Below, one piece after another: positions 42,401-51,501 of a stretch of DNA of 64,000 nt; position 1 is the stretch's first letter, and every line of letters begins with the position of its first letter. A program made the translations under genes and the position numbers. The DNA comes from Desulfococcus multivorans (GTDB lineage Bacteria > Desulfobacterota > Desulfobacteria > Desulfobacterales > Desulfococcaceae), in NCBI RefSeq assembly GCF_001854245.1, contig NZ_CP015381.1, positions 4,065,001 to 4,129,000 of the forward strand, given 5' to 3'. The notes below the pieces were generated by a model. It was not told the DNA's origin. It did not search any database and saw nothing but the letters and a program-made list of their open reading frames with translations.

Positions 42401-43178
42401 ACGCACCGGGCTTTCGCTGCGGCACCTGAGCCTCTCCCGCCGGGGTGAGCGCTTCCGGTTCGACGACCTGACCGCACAGCCCCGGAAGATCATCACCTCG
42501 CCGATCTGGAGCGGAATCGAATCCGAGGAGCGGCGGTATTCGCCCTTCGTGATCAACATCGAAGAAAAGGTCCCGTTCCGCACCCTCACCGGCCGGGCCC
42601 AGTTCTACCAGGACCACCCCTGGATGCGCGATTTCGGCGAGCAGCTGCCGGTTTACCGGCCGCCCCTGGAGATGACGGGCCGCGCCCCCGAAGGGGTCAA
42701 GCGCGAACCGGAGCGAGAGATGGTGCTCAACTATCTGACGCCCCATTCCAAATGGTCGATCCACAGCACCTATTCCGACACCCTGATCATGCTGACCCTG
42801 TTCCGCGGGGGCGAGGCCATCTGGATCAACGACGAGGACGCCCGCGGGATCGACGTCAGGGACAACGACTGGCTGGAGTGTTTCAACGCCAACGGGGTGG
42901 TGATGGCCAAGGCCGTGGTCAGCCCGCGCATCCCCCCGGGCAAGGCGTTCATGTACCATGCCCAGGAGCGGCTGATCAACACGCCGGGATCGAAGATCAC
43001 CGAAAAGCGCGGGGGGACCCACAACAGCGTGACCCGCATCCTGGTCAAGCCCACCCACATGATCGGCGGCTATGCCCAGTTGAGTTACGGTTTCAACTAT
43101 TACGGACCCGTCGGCGCCCAGCGCGACGAGTCGATCATCGTCCGCAAGGCCGGAAAGGTGGACTGGTATGAATATTAA
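39486..43178 (+). CDS. narG: Respiratory nitrate reductase alpha subunit
   Basis: 1230 residues, close to E. coli NarG (1247). The N-terminal Fe-S cluster motif is H-GVNCTGSC ... GCPRG (His near 57), a His/Cys type as in membrane-bound Nar. The molybdenum-ligand Asp lies in YDWYCDLPPASP (about 226), which marks the NarG clade rather than periplasmic NapA (Cys ligand). R-T-P-DAHF and the C-terminal molybdopterin-binding region (GGTHNSVTRILVKPTHMIGG) are intact. It reduces nitrate to nitrite with electrons from quinol via NarI and NarH. No Tat signal is visible, so it faces the cytoplasm. Overlaps narH by 11 bp. Confidence 0.96.
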   Translation: MDKFLNRLRFFRRKASATGCREERSADQWTETQCGRREWEDLYRRRWQYDKKVRSTHGVNCTGSCSWDVYVKDGILVWETQAVDYPDCGEGFPNHEPRGCPRGATYSWYTYSPVRLKHPLIRSCLLQMWRKAIAIHDDPVSAWASIVEDEAKRADFHKARGKGGFVRVDWDQAAVIIAAALIHTIKKHGPDRIFGFSPIPAMSMVCYASGARFLSLIGAAMISFYDWYCDLPPASPQIWGEQTDVPESADWYEATYFIVWGTNLPMTRTPDAHFYTEARYRGARVAAVAPDYAEYVKFADTWLPAKAGTDAALAMAMTHVIVKEFYIDRQVPYFMDYARQFTDLPFAVVLEPGADFETAGRFLRAADLGLDVNNAQWKTVVYDAAGKCFAVPNGSIGFRWNEEGRWNLRLEEDDHGIDPLLSFADQADGWRTVAFPVFAETGAGVKKGLVPYKTVAGPKGELRVTTVFDLMAAHLGVTHKNAPTVSEDYPAGYDDPKPFTPTWQEAVTGVPAADAVRTAREFAENAEKTRGKSMIFLGAGTNHWFHSDMIYRTIINLTTLCGCQGVNGGGWAHYVGQEKVRPQAAWSQVAFGLDWQRPPRQQNGTSFYYFATDQWRYDTLRPETVLSPLSGRPAATHMADYNAVAARLGWLPSYPQFDQNPIELVREAVAGGAVTDAEITAHVVEKLKKGALGFAVEDPDHPANFPRVLFLWRANLLGASGKGHEYFLKHLLGADHAVLNTDGELRPEEIRWREPAPEGKLDLLVTLEQRMSTSAMYADIALPAAGWYEMHDLNTTDMHPFIHPFNPAIDPPWETRTNWEQFKIIAEKFSALAEDHLGTIRDLVATPLMHDTPDEIAQAEVLDWRRGECEPVPGKTLPNLTVVTRNYADTYRMMTALGPLAETAGVGAKGVVWKAVQEVPALKAALGTAAAHGVSRGRPAMDTGKQAAETILMLAPETNGETAVKAWAALEKRTGLSLRHLSLSRRGERFRFDDLTAQPRKIITSPIWSGIESEERRYSPFVINIEEKVPFRTLTGRAQFYQDHPWMRDFGEQLPVYRPPLEMTGRAPEGVKREPEREMVLNYLTPHSKWSIHSTYSDTLIMLTLFRGGEAIWINDEDARGIDVRDNDWLECFNANGVVMAKAVVSPRIPPGKAFMYHAQERLINTPGSKITEKRGGTHNSVTRILVKPTHMIGGYAQLSYGFNYYGPVGAQRDESIIVRKAGKVDWYEY

Positions 43179-44592
43179 AGTTCAAACCGCCATGGTGCTG
43201 AACCTGGACAAGTGCATCGGTTGCCACACCTGCAGCATCCCATGCAAAAACGTGTGGACCAACCGGGAAGGCGCCGAATACATGTGGTTCAACAACGTCG
43301 AATGCAAGCCCGGCATCGGCTACCCCAGGAAATGGGAGAACCAGGAGATCCACCGGGGCGGATGGACCCTGGACGGCGGAAGTTTGCGGCTTGCGGCCGG
43401 CGGCCGGATGAAAAAGAGCCTCAACATCTTTCACAACCCCGATCTGCCGACCATCGACGAATATTACGAACCCTGGGATTACGAATATGGGCGTCTGATC
43501 GACAGCCCCCGGCGCACTCACCAGCCCTCGCTGCGCCCCCGATCGCGGATCACCGGCGAACCCATGACGCTTCAGTGGGGCCCCAACTGGGAGGACGACC
43601 TGGCCGGCCTGTCGGAAACCGGCCCCGGCGACCCCAACTTCAAGGATCTCGATTACCGGACCTACCTGCAGTTCCGCAACGTGTTCATGTTCTGGCTGCC
43701 GCGACTCTGCGAGCACTGCCTCAACCCGGCCTGCGTGGCATCATGCCCGTCCGGGGCGCTTTACAAGCGCGACGAGGACGGCATCGTCCTGGTGGACCAG
43801 GAGCGCTGCCGGGGTTGGCGCTACTGCGTTTCAGGCTGCCCCTACAAAAAGGTCTATTTCAACTGGAAAACCGGCCGGGCCGAGAAATGCATCTTCTGCT
43901 ATCCCCGCCTGGAAGCCGGCCTCACCACCCTCTGCGCCCACAGCTGCGTAGGCCGCATCCGTTATGTGGGTGTGCTGCTCTACGACGCCGACCGCATCGC
44001 CGAGGCCGCCCGGGCCCCGCAGGATAAAGATGTCTACCCCGCCCATCTGGACATCCTGCTGGACCCGAACGACCCGGAGATCGCGCGGGCCGCGAGGTTC
44101 CAGGGCATCGCCCCCAACGTGATGGCCGCGGCCCGCCGCTCGCCGGTCCATGCCCTGATCCGGGAGTGGCGTCTGGCCCTGCCGCTGCACCCGGAATTCC
44201 GCACGCTGCCCATGGTCTGGTATGTGCCGCCCCTGAGCCCCATCACCCGTCAGATGGACGACCCGTCCGAAGCCGGAAGCCTGATCGACCGCATGCGCAT
44301 TCCGGTCACCTACCTGGCCAACCTGCTTACCGCGGGCGACGAAGCCCCGGTGCGGCTGGCCCTGAAGCGTCTGTCGGCCGTGCGCCGGTTCATGCGGACA
44401 CGACGGGTGGAAAAACGCGACGACCCCCAGGTCCTGGATGCCGTGGGGCTCGATACGACCGCCGTGGAAAGGCTCTATCGCCTGCTGGCCATAGCACCCC
44501 TGGCGGAGCGGTTTGTCCTGCCCACCAGACCGGCCGGCAAAGACGACCTATTCATCCAACAGGGCGCCTGCGGCTTCGGCGACGCCCTGTGA
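43168..44592 (+). CDS. narH: Respiratory nitrate reductase beta subunit (Fe-S)
   Basis: 474 residues. Four ferredoxin-type Cys groups are visible: CIGCHTCSIPCK, CEHCLNPACVASCP, CRGWRYCVSGCP and CIFCYPRLEAGLTTLCAHSC. In the third group Trp replaces the second Cys, as in E. coli NarH, which gives one 3Fe-4S and three 4Fe-4S clusters. It passes electrons from NarI hemes to NarG. Somewhat shorter than E. coli NarH (512), with a trimmed C-terminus. The start overlaps the end of narG. Confidence 0.96.
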   Translation: MNIKVQTAMVLNLDKCIGCHTCSIPCKNVWTNREGAEYMWFNNVECKPGIGYPRKWENQEIHRGGWTLDGGSLRLAAGGRMKKSLNIFHNPDLPTIDEYYEPWDYEYGRLIDSPRRTHQPSLRPRSRITGEPMTLQWGPNWEDDLAGLSETGPGDPNFKDLDYRTYLQFRNVFMFWLPRLCEHCLNPACVASCPSGALYKRDEDGIVLVDQERCRGWRYCVSGCPYKKVYFNWKTGRAEKCIFCYPRLEAGLTTLCAHSCVGRIRYVGVLLYDADRIAEAARAPQDKDVYPAHLDILLDPNDPEIARAARFQGIAPNVMAAARRSPVHALIREWRLALPLHPEFRTLPMVWYVPPLSPITRQMDDPSEAGSLIDRMRIPVTYLANLLTAGDEAPVRLALKRLSAVRRFMRTRRVEKRDDPQVLDAVGLDTTAVERLYRLLAIAPLAERFVLPTRPAGKDDLFIQQGACGFGDAL

Positions 44593-44617
44593 ACGGAAAC
44601 CCGAGGGAGACGCACCC

Positions 44618-45169
44618 ATGACCCCGCCTTTCGCCGATGAACTGAGGCTGCTGTCGGTGCTGCTGCAATATCCGGACGACGACCTGCTGTGCCGCCTGGA
44701 CGACATCGCGGCCGCGGTTGACCGGCTGCCGCCCGGAGAGATCCGAGCCGCCGGCGCGGCCTTTCTGGACTATCTCGACGCCCACGCGCCCATCCGACTT
44801 CAGGAGAACTTCACGACTGCATTCGACATGTCTCCCGCCACGACCCTCAACCTGACCTATCATATGTTCGGCGACACCGAGAAGCGGGCCGCAGCCATGG
44901 CCCGGCTGCAGCGTTTATACGACGAGGCGGGATGGGAGCGCATCACCGGGGAACTTCCCGATTACCTGCCCCTGCTGCTGGAATTTCTCGCCATCCACCC
45001 CCGACCCCAGACTGCGGCGCCGGTGTGGGAATGTCTCAGGGCGGCGACCTCCCTGGTCGCAGCTCTGGAAAAGACGGCGCCGGCCTATGCCGCGCTGCTG
45101 CGGCCCCTGGCCCGTGCCGCCGCCGAAATCGCCGGGATGGATGACGGCCGGACGTCCGGGCCGGTCTGA
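44618..45169 (+). CDS. narJ: Nitrate reductase assembly chaperone
   Basis: 183 residues, all-helical TorD/NarJ family. LLSVLLQYPDDDLL near the start and LPDYLPLLLEFLA near residue 107 are the typical NarJ marks; the latter is the P-D-Y/H-L-P-L-x-LE-F signature. The chaperone binds NarG and is needed for molybdenum cofactor insertion before membrane docking. ATG 44618 follows GAGGGAGACG and begins 26 bp after narH. Shorter than E. coli NarJ (236), as in many Gram-positive and deltaproteobacterial copies. Confidence 0.92.
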   Translation: MTPPFADELRLLSVLLQYPDDDLLCRLDDIAAAVDRLPPGEIRAAGAAFLDYLDAHAPIRLQENFTTAFDMSPATTLNLTYHMFGDTEKRAAAMARLQRLYDEAGWERITGELPDYLPLLLEFLAIHPRPQTAAPVWECLRAATSLVAALEKTAPAYAALLRPLARAAAEIAGMDDGRTSGPV

Positions 45170-45192
45170 CCCGGCGCACGAGGAGGATCCAC

Positions 45193-45864
45193 ATGGACCT
45201 TTGGTATATGCTCATCTTCACCGTTTTCCCGTACGTGTGCCTGACCATCTTCGTGGTGGGGCACGGGTATCGCTACGTGACCGACCGGTTCGGATGGAAC
45301 GCCCGATCCAGCGAGTTTCTGGAGAAAGAAAGCCTCTTTGCCGGATCGGTCATATTTCATTGGGGGATCATCCTGACCTTCTTCGGACATGCCGGAGGAC
45401 TGCTGATTCCCCAGCGGGTGTTCGACTTTTTCGGCATCGACGCCCGGGGCCACATGGCCGTCGCCTACTGGAGCGGCCTGGCCGTGGGCATTGCGGCCTT
45501 CGTGGGCGCGCTGCTCCTGTGGCGGCGGCGTCTGATCCAGCCGCGCCTGACTGCCGTGACGACCCGAAACGACAGGATCACGCTGGCGGGTCTGGCCGTG
45601 GTGATCGGCCTCGGGCTCTTCAACGTGGTTTTCGGACACTACAACGTGCTCTACACCCTGGCCCCCTGGATCCGCGGCATCGTGACCTTCACCCCCGACG
45701 CCGGGCTGATGCGGGCGGTGCCCCTGAGCTACAAGCTCCATGTGATCGCGGCCTGGGCGCTCCTCGCCTTCTCGCCGTTCAGTCGGCTGGTGCATATCTG
45801 GAGCGCACCGATCTTTTACCTTTTCCGGCCATACATTCTGTCCCGGCGCCGGGCCGCGCTATGA
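45193..45864 (+). CDS. narI: Nitrate reductase gamma subunit, diheme cytochrome b
   Basis: 223 residues with five TM helices. Heme-ligand His residues are in FHWGIILTFFGHAGG (the distal pair, ten apart) and in K-LHVIAAWALLAFSPFSRLVHIW (the second set). It anchors NarGH, takes electrons from menaquinol or ubiquinol, and releases protons outside. GAGGAGG precedes the ATG. Length equals E. coli NarI (225). The stop overlaps the next start by four bases. Confidence 0.95.
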   Translation: MDLWYMLIFTVFPYVCLTIFVVGHGYRYVTDRFGWNARSSEFLEKESLFAGSVIFHWGIILTFFGHAGGLLIPQRVFDFFGIDARGHMAVAYWSGLAVGIAAFVGALLLWRRRLIQPRLTAVTTRNDRITLAGLAVVIGLGLFNVVFGHYNVLYTLAPWIRGIVTFTPDAGLMRAVPLSYKLHVIAAWALLAFSPFSRLVHIWSAPIFYLFRPYILSRRRAAL

Positions 45865-46232
45865 CGGCGACTGTTGCCGCGAGACGGGCACACGCCGGCA
45901 AGGGAGGCGGCCGACGCCGCATTCGGAGACGGATGTTCAACATCCTCTGCACATGCATCTGGACGGCTGTCCTGGCTTCGGCGGTACCCGCATGGACGGG
46001 GGAGCGCCTTCCGGCGGGGGGCGATCCGGACGGGCGGGCCATCGTATCGAAAGTTTCAGAGCACGCTCCGGAGCCGGATGCCCGAACCGGACCCCCTGCC
46101 GGGCATGACGTTCCCGAATCGGATGCCGACCGGTTTTTCCGGGACGTGATGCTGCCGGGCGTCGGTCTGCTGGTGATCATCATTGCCGTCGCCCTGACGA
46201 CGATCTTTTTCCCAAAACGCAACAGGGGATAA
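45861..46232 (+). CDS. Small membrane protein in the nar operon, unknown
   Basis: Up to 123 residues from ATG 45861 (ATGA overlap with narI); ATG 45933 with GGAGACGG is an alternative start. An Arg-rich N-terminus precedes a hydrophobic segment (about 27-45, signal-like, ending V-P-A-W), then a polar Pro/Glu/Asp region and a C-terminal TM helix (about 96-117, [18 protein letters not shown]). A periplasmic linker anchored at the C-terminus fits. No homologue recognised; tight coupling to narI suggests a role in nitrate respiration. Confidence 0.6.
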   Translation: MTATVAARRAHAGKGGGRRRIRRRMFNILCTCIWTAVLASAVPAWTGERLPAGGDPDGRAIVSKVSEHAPEPDARTGPPAGHDVPESDADRFFRDVMLPGVGLLVIIIAVALTTIFFPKRNRG

Positions 46233-46252
46233 CGCTTACGGGGGCCTTGCCC

Positions 46253-47347
46253 ATGGGATCCAGCAAAAAAAACACCTCGGTGCCGGCGGGAAAGGGCCGT
46301 TCCCCCGGTCTGTGGGCCGGCGCCCTCGAAAACCTCAACCCGGCCTATTTCGCCCTGGTGATGTCCACCGGCATCGTCTCGATCGCGGCCCACGATCAGG
46401 GATTCTTTCGGATCGCCATGGGGCTTTTCGGATTCAACGTGGTTGTTTATCCGATCCTGTGGATCATGTACATCGCCCGGATCTGCTTTTTTACACAGCG
46501 TTTCCGGGACGACTTCCGCGACCACACCCAGGGCATGGGATTCTTCACCGCCGTGGCCGCATCCGGCGTTCTGGGCAGCCAGTCGCTCCTGCTTACCGGC
46601 GGCTTCACCATCGCGGCGGCATTGTGGTGCGTCACCATCGCACTCTGGATCTGCCTGATCTACGGCCTCTTCACCGGATTGATCACCCGGGAGACCAAGC
46701 CCGACATCGCCCATGGCATCAACGGCGGCTGGCTCCTGGCCATCGTGGCGACCCAGGCCGTCACCGTGATCAGCACGGCCGTCGCACCTTTTTTTCAGCT
46801 CTATCGCGAGCCGATGCTGTTTCTGGCCTTCATCACCTGGCTGTTCGGCGGCATGCTCTATATCTGGGTGATCGCGTTGATCTTCTATCGTTATCTGTTC
46901 TTTTCCTTCTCCCCCCGGGACCTGACACCGCCTTACTGGATCAACATGGGCGCCGTCGCCATCACCACCCTGGGCGGCACCGGGCTGATCGCCAATGCCG
47001 CCGCGTCGCCGTTTTTGACCGGACTGACGCCTTTTCTGACGGGGTTCACCTTTTTCTTCTGGGCCACGGCGACATGGTGGATCCCGATGCTGCTCATTCT
47101 GGGCGTCTGGCGTCATGGATATCGCCGCTTCCCCCTGCGCTACAGCCCGCTGTTCTGGGGGGCGGTCTTCCCGCTGGGCATGTACACCGCCTGCACCCAC
47201 CGACTGGCGATGGTGACCGGTGCGCCCTTGATCATTTTCATTCCCAGGGGATTCATTTATGTGGCCCTGGCGGCATGGGCCGTCACCTTCGTCGGGATGG
47301 TGTACGAAATAGCGGCAGGCCTGAGAAGGCCAAAGGCATCGACATAG
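46253..47347 (+). CDS. TDT-family anion channel / transporter (TehA/SLAC1-like)
   Basis: 364 residues, ten TM helices. The N-terminal [21 protein letters not shown] is the TDT signature, and later [15 protein letters not shown] marks the C-terminal helices. TDT proteins include the tellurite-resistance protein TehA, yeast Mae1 and the plant channel SLAC1, which conducts nitrate and chloride. No narK is present in this operon, so a nitrate or nitrite path through this channel is a fair inference. ATG 46253 is used; a TTG two codons earlier is less likely. Confidence 0.88.
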   Translation: MGSSKKNTSVPAGKGRSPGLWAGALENLNPAYFALVMSTGIVSIAAHDQGFFRIAMGLFGFNVVVYPILWIMYIARICFFTQRFRDDFRDHTQGMGFFTAVAASGVLGSQSLLLTGGFTIAAALWCVTIALWICLIYGLFTGLITRETKPDIAHGINGGWLLAIVATQAVTVISTAVAPFFQLYREPMLFLAFITWLFGGMLYIWVIALIFYRYLFFSFSPRDLTPPYWINMGAVAITTLGGTGLIANAAASPFLTGLTPFLTGFTFFFWATATWWIPMLLILGVWRHGYRRFPLRYSPLFWGAVFPLGMYTACTHRLAMVTGAPLIIFIPRGFIYVALAAWAVTFVGMVYEIAAGLRRPKAST

Positions 47348-47462
47348 CACCCGGGTCTGATATACCATGCTGGATGAGATACGGCGCTCCACGGCGGATC
47401 TGGCCGTGATCGCCGAAAACGGGACATATTTAATAACCTTGCCATACCATAAGGAGAGTGCT

Positions 47463-48017
47463 ATGAAAGCGACTGAAGAACTGAAAAAGGAACACGACGG
47501 CATAGAATTGATGTTGCGGGTCATGAGCGCCATATCCGGAAAATTGGCCCACGGCGAAGCATTGAACACCGCCCATATTGACGGCATCCTGGAATTCCTG
47601 TCGGTTTTCGTCGACACGTGCCATCACGGCAAGGAGGAGGAATTTCTGTTTCCAGCCCTGGAATCCGCCGGTGTGCCGCGGGAGGGGGGGCCGATCGGCG
47701 TCCTGCTGGATGAACACGAACAAGGCCGGAAACAGGTGGCCCGGCTCAAACAATTCGTGTCGGCGCATCAATCCGGAGACCCACGGGCGGCCGTCGGTAT
47801 TCAAGACACCATCAAGGCGTATGTGGACCTTCTGAACGGACATATCGCCAAGGAGAATACCGTTCTTTTTCCAATGGCCGACGCCAGGCTCGATGCAAAG
47901 ACGGACGCAGCGCTTTTCGAGGCCTTCGAACGGCTCGAACGTGAACGCATCGGCGTCGGGAAACACGAGGCGTTTCACGCCCTTCTGGATGAACTTCAGG
48001 ACGTCTATTTGAAATGA
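47463..48017 (+). CDS. Hemerythrin HHE cation-binding protein
   Basis: 184 residues, four-helix bundle. Iron-ligand pattern: KEHDGIELML (near 10), CHHGKEEEFLFPAL (near 57-70), L-DEHEQGRKQ (near 83) and GHIAKENTVLFPMA (near 127), giving the His/Glu set of a di-iron site. Such proteins bind O2 or NO or repair Fe-S centres (DnrN/YtfE-like roles). AAGGAGAG precedes the ATG. Its place between a nitrate channel and hcp argues for protection against NO or nitrosative damage. Confidence 0.88.
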   Translation: MKATEELKKEHDGIELMLRVMSAISGKLAHGEALNTAHIDGILEFLSVFVDTCHHGKEEEFLFPALESAGVPREGGPIGVLLDEHEQGRKQVARLKQFVSAHQSGDPRAAVGIQDTIKAYVDLLNGHIAKENTVLFPMADARLDAKTDAALFEAFERLERERIGVGKHEAFHALLDELQDVYLK

Positions 48018-48083
48018 CGCAGCATTGGCCTTTCGCAAGCGTCTGAAGACAACCGACAACCCATACCCAATGGAGAGTGACCC

Positions 48084-48689
48084 GTGAGTTCAGCAAGCCT
48101 TCGAGAATGCTCGCCCGTCGACATTACCGATGACGACGTGATGGCGGCCATGAAAGCCATGCAGGGCTATATCGACATCACCCCCGCCGATTTCAGGGAG
48201 GTCTATCGCGTGGCCTACGCCCTGGCCAAAGACCGGATGATGAACGCCCTGAAGGCCGCCGACATCATGACCGCGCCGGTGCATGTGATCGCCGCCGACA
48301 GCGATTTGATCGCAACCGCATCGCTCCTGGCTGAAAAAGGCATCTCCGGGGCCCCGGTGACGGACCGAAGCGGAGAGGTGGTCGGCGTCATCTCCGAAAA
48401 GGATTTTCTGCGGAGAATGGGGGCCGGCAAAAACGGATCGTTCATGCAGGTCATCGCCCACTGCCTCAAAAACAAGGGCTGTGTGGCGGCACCGATGCTC
48501 AACCACACCGCCGCCGACATCATGACCGCGCCGGCCGTGACGGCCGGGCCCGACATTTCCATCGGCGGCATCTCGGCGCTGCTGATGGGAAAGAACATCA
48601 ACCGGCTCCCCATCGTGGACGCCGACGGCAAGCCCGCCGGCATCGTCACCCGATCGGACCTTGTCAACGCCTTTTGCATGCTGGGATAG
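48084..48689 (+). CDS. CBS-domain pair protein
   Basis: 201 residues, GTG start with GGAGAGTG upstream. Two CBS modules: A-ADIMTAPVHVI ... G-VVGVISEKDFLRR (about 57-112) and A-ADIMTAPAVTAG ... PAGIVTRSDLV (about 145-198). The N-terminal 55 residues are a helical cap. CBS pairs sense adenine nucleotides or other ligands and often regulate transporters. It directly precedes an HPP membrane protein, and HPP-CBS fusions exist elsewhere, so this is likely a split version of that pairing. Confidence 0.88.
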   Translation: MSSASLRECSPVDITDDDVMAAMKAMQGYIDITPADFREVYRVAYALAKDRMMNALKAADIMTAPVHVIAADSDLIATASLLAEKGISGAPVTDRSGEVVGVISEKDFLRRMGAGKNGSFMQVIAHCLKNKGCVAAPMLNHTAADIMTAPAVTAGPDISIGGISALLMGKNINRLPIVDADGKPAGIVTRSDLVNAFCMLG

Positions 48690-48701
48690 ACGGGGGCACA
48701 C

Positions 48702-49238
48702 ATGAACTATTTCAAGAAGATGAAGGGGCACACCCAGAGCCCGCCCCGGGTGAGCGTCGTTGAAACCCTGTGGTCCTGGGTCGGGAGCTTTCTGGGCATC
48801 GCCGTGGTGGCGCTGATCCATTACAACGTGCTGGACCGGACCGCTCTCACCATGATCATCGGCTCGTTCGGGGCCTCGGCCGTGCTCATTTACGGCGCCG
48901 TCCGCAGTCCCCTGGCCCAGCCCCGCAATCTGATCGGCGGTCATGTGCTCTCGGCGGTGATCGGGGTGGCGGCCTTCCAGTTCCTGGGCGGGATCCCGTG
49001 GCTGGCATCGGCCGCGGCCGTTTCCACGGCCATCGCCGTCATGCACCTCACCAAAACCCTGCACCCGCCGGGCGGCGCAACAGCCCTGATCGCGGTGATC
49101 GGCGGCGACACCGTACACCAGCTGGGTTATCTCTACGCGGTCATACCCGCCGGTCTGGGCGCCCTCGTCATGCTGATCATCGCCCTTCTGGTCAACAACA
49201 TCGCGCCCAACCGTCGCTACCCTGAATTCTGGCTTTAA
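48702..49238 (+). CDS. HPP-family integral membrane protein
   Basis: 178 residues with four or five TM helices. The family motif LHPPGGATALIAVIGG is complete (about 121-136), and IIGSFGASAVLIYGAVRSPLAQPRN is the other conserved stretch. HPP proteins of cyanobacteria and chloroplasts move nitrite across membranes, which fits exactly with the nitrate reductase operon here. It starts 12 bp after the CBS gene. Confidence 0.9.
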   Translation: MNYFKKMKGHTQSPPRVSVVETLWSWVGSFLGIAVVALIHYNVLDRTALTMIIGSFGASAVLIYGAVRSPLAQPRNLIGGHVLSAVIGVAAFQFLGGIPWLASAAAVSTAIAVMHLTKTLHPPGGATALIAVIGGDTVHQLGYLYAVIPAGLGALVMLIIALLVNNIAPNRRYPEFWL

Positions 49239-49265
49239 TCATCCACCCACACAAGGAGGAACACC

Positions 49266-50909
49266 ATGTTTTGCTTTCAATGTCAGGAAACAGCCAAGAA
49301 CACCGGATGCACCGTCAAGGGAGTCTGTGGAAAGCCGGAGGAGACCGCCGACCTGCAGGATCTGCTGATCCATGTCTGCAAGGGCATCGGCGTCTACGGC
49401 GAGAAATTGAAGGAAGCGGGCACGGTGGACCGGAACGCCGCCCATTTCATCGCCAAAGCCCTCTTCACCACCATCACCAATGTGGCCTGGGACGACGATG
49501 TCCTCATTGAACGGATCAAGGAAGGCCTGAAGATCCGGGATGCGGTCAAGGCCAGGGCGGGGGCCCTCTCCGGTCCGGTTCCGGACTGCGCCGCATGGAG
49601 CGCCGCGGACAAACAGGCCGTCATCGACAAGGCCCTGTCCGACGAGGTTCGCATCACGGCCACCCGGAACGAGGATGTGCGTTCCCTGAGGGAGCTGCTC
49701 ATCATCGGCTGCAAGGGCATCGCGGCCTATGCCGATCATGCCGCGATCCTCGGCTATGAGAAGGACGAGATCCACGGATTCCTCATGGAGGCCCTGGCCT
49801 CCACCACCAAAGACCTTTCGGTTGACGAGATGGTGGGCCTGGTCCTGAAGGCCGGCGATATCGCCGTGACCACCATGGCCCTGCTCGACGAGGCCAACAC
49901 CGCCACCTACGGACATCCTGAAATCTCCCAGGTCAACATCGGCGCCGGAAAGAACCCTGGGATCCTGATCTCCGGCCATGACCTCAAGGACATGGCGGAG
50001 CTGCTCGCCCAGACCGAAGGGACCGGCGTGGATGTTTACACCCACGGCGAGATGCTGCCCGCCAATTACTACCCGGCCTTCAAGAAGTACAAGCACTTCG
50101 TGGGCAACTACGGGGGCTCCTGGTGGCGCCAGAACCCCGAGTTCGAATCCTTCAACGGCGCAATTCTTCTGACCACCAACTGTCTCGTCCCCCTGAAGAA
50201 GGACAACACCTATCTGGACCGGCTCTTTACCACCGGCGTGGTCAACTATGTCGGCGCCGCCCACATTCCCGACCGTCCCGAAGGCGGCGCCAAGGACTTC
50301 TCCGCCCTCATCGCCCGCGCCAAGCGCTGCGCTCCCCCCACGGAGATCGAAAGCGGCGCCATCGTCGGCGGTTTCGCCCACAACCAGGTGCTGGCCCTGG
50401 CCGACAAGGTCGTCGATGCGGTCAAATCGGGCGCCATCAAGCGCTTCGTGGTCATGGCCGGGTGTGACGGACGACAGAAATCGCGGGCCTACTACACCGA
50501 GGTGGCGGAAAACTTGCCCAAGGACACGGTCATCCTGACGGCCGGGTGCGCCAAGTACCGCTACAACAAACTGGCCCTGGGCGACATCGGCGGCATTCCC
50601 CGGGTCCTGGATGCCGGCCAGTGCAACGACTCCTATTCCCTGGCCGTGATCGCCCTGAAATTGAAGGAGGTCTTCGGCCTTTCCGACATCAACGAGCTGC
50701 CGATCTCCTATGACATCGCCTGGTACGAGCAAAAGGCGGTGGCGGTGCTCCTGGCCCTCCTGGCACTCGGCGTCAAGGGCATTCGACTGGGGCCGACGCT
50801 TCCCGGCTTCCTGTCCCCCAACGTAGCCCAGGTCCTGGTGGATAAGTTCAACATCAAACCCATCGGCACGGTCGATGACGACATCGCGGCCATGATGGCC
50901 GGGAACTGA
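49266..50909 (+). CDS. hcp: Hybrid cluster protein (hydroxylamine reductase / NO reductase)
   Basis: 547 residues. N-terminal Cys motif MFCFQCQET-x-x-NTGCT-x-x-GVCGK coordinates the cubane cluster in the class found in anaerobes. Hybrid-cluster ligands are seen in [34 protein letters not shown] and GQCNDSYSL. Hcp reduces NO to N2O and can reduce hydroxylamine, so it handles toxic products of nitrite reduction. AAGGAGG precedes the ATG. It is the last gene of the block; an intrinsic-terminator-like hairpin lies 94 bp downstream. Confidence 0.96.
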   Translation: MFCFQCQETAKNTGCTVKGVCGKPEETADLQDLLIHVCKGIGVYGEKLKEAGTVDRNAAHFIAKALFTTITNVAWDDDVLIERIKEGLKIRDAVKARAGALSGPVPDCAAWSAADKQAVIDKALSDEVRITATRNEDVRSLRELLIIGCKGIAAYADHAAILGYEKDEIHGFLMEALASTTKDLSVDEMVGLVLKAGDIAVTTMALLDEANTATYGHPEISQVNIGAGKNPGILISGHDLKDMAELLAQTEGTGVDVYTHGEMLPANYYPAFKKYKHFVGNYGGSWWRQNPEFESFNGAILLTTNCLVPLKKDNTYLDRLFTTGVVNYVGAAHIPDRPEGGAKDFSALIARAKRCAPPTEIESGAIVGGFAHNQVLALADKVVDAVKSGAIKRFVVMAGCDGRQKSRAYYTEVAENLPKDTVILTAGCAKYRYNKLALGDIGGIPRVLDAGQCNDSYSLAVIALKLKEVFGLSDINELPISYDIAWYEQKAVAVLLALLALGVKGIRLGPTLPGFLSPNVAQVLVDKFNIKPIGTVDDDIAAMMAGN

Positions 50910-51002
50910 ACCCTTCCAGGGCATAAGCCGAATAGAAGCGCTCGCACCCGCAAAGGATGAATTCGAAAAAGTTTCTCGATCCAGAATGAAATGAGACGCC
51001 TT

Positions 51003-51047
51003 CCGGTGCCGGACCATTCGTGAAACCGAAATGCCGGCACCGTTTTT
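51003..51047 (+). terminator. Intrinsic terminator-like hairpin after hcp
   Basis: CGGTGCCGG (51004-51012) pairs with CCGGCACCG (51034-51042), followed by TTTTT (51043-51047). The loop of 21 bases is long. The stem sequence GGTGCCGG is shared with the inner arm of the palindromic element, so the terminator may derive from a decayed copy. Confidence 0.55.
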
Positions 51048-51230
51048 ATGTGGTGGTGGGGTTCTGGAGTGATCATCAAAGACAAGGCAACCGTTTTGGA
51101 GAGTCGAGGATTTTGCCGCCGCTATCCGGGCTGGATTTCGCGAGTTGCATCACAGCGGTGGGTTCATTCGAAGCCCCGCCCGTCGTTGATCCGCCGGAAG
51201 ATGCCTGGCAATTGTCCTCATATGAGCCTC

Positions 51231-51270
51231 CATGAAAGCCGGCACCGGCCTATCAAAGTCGAAAGTCGAG
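51231..51270. repeat. Half copy of the palindromic element (right arm)
   Basis: ATGAAAGCCGGCACCGGCCT then ATCAAAGTCGAAAGTCGAG; no left arm. It lies at the right boundary of the nitrate block. Confidence 0.6.
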
Positions 51271-51325
51271 ACGGTTAATTATCTCTTGCCGATGCATGCA
51301 AAGTGTGTAATTTTCAAATAAGAAT

Positions 51326-51400
51326 TCGACTTTCGATTTTCATGATGATGACCGGATAGAGGTGCCGGGAGGATACGGCCCATCAAAGTCGCAAGTTGAG
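51326..51400. mobile_element. Palindromic element, 75 bp form
   Basis: Arms TCGACTTTCGATTTTCATGA and ATCAAAGTCGCAAGTTGAG, with GATAGAGGTGCCGGGAGGAT between. Flanks TAAGAAT and TCAGAAT match at 6 of 7. Gap 50910-51501 is otherwise empty apart from the terminator and the half copy. Confidence 0.75.
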
Positions 51401-51501
51401 TCAGAATTGAAAGCGGACCCGAATCCGGCAAACCCTTCGTCCGGTTCATGATGTTATCGCTCCTGACGGACACCCGCCAACGCAACACTGAGGTTGACGA
51501 C

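Noticed and set aside
39486-43178. NarG as nitrite oxidoreductase, chlorate or periplasmic (pNar) reductase
   Set aside because: No Tat signal peptide, an adjacent narJ and a diheme narI, and the YDWYCDLPPASP motif all fit the classic cytoplasmic-facing nitrate reductase.
49239-51017. 592-codon minus-strand ORF opposite hcp
   Set aside because: It is the antisense shadow of hcp, with Gly/Asp/Arg-biased low-complexity sequence and no family motif; hcp on the plus strand is unmistakable.
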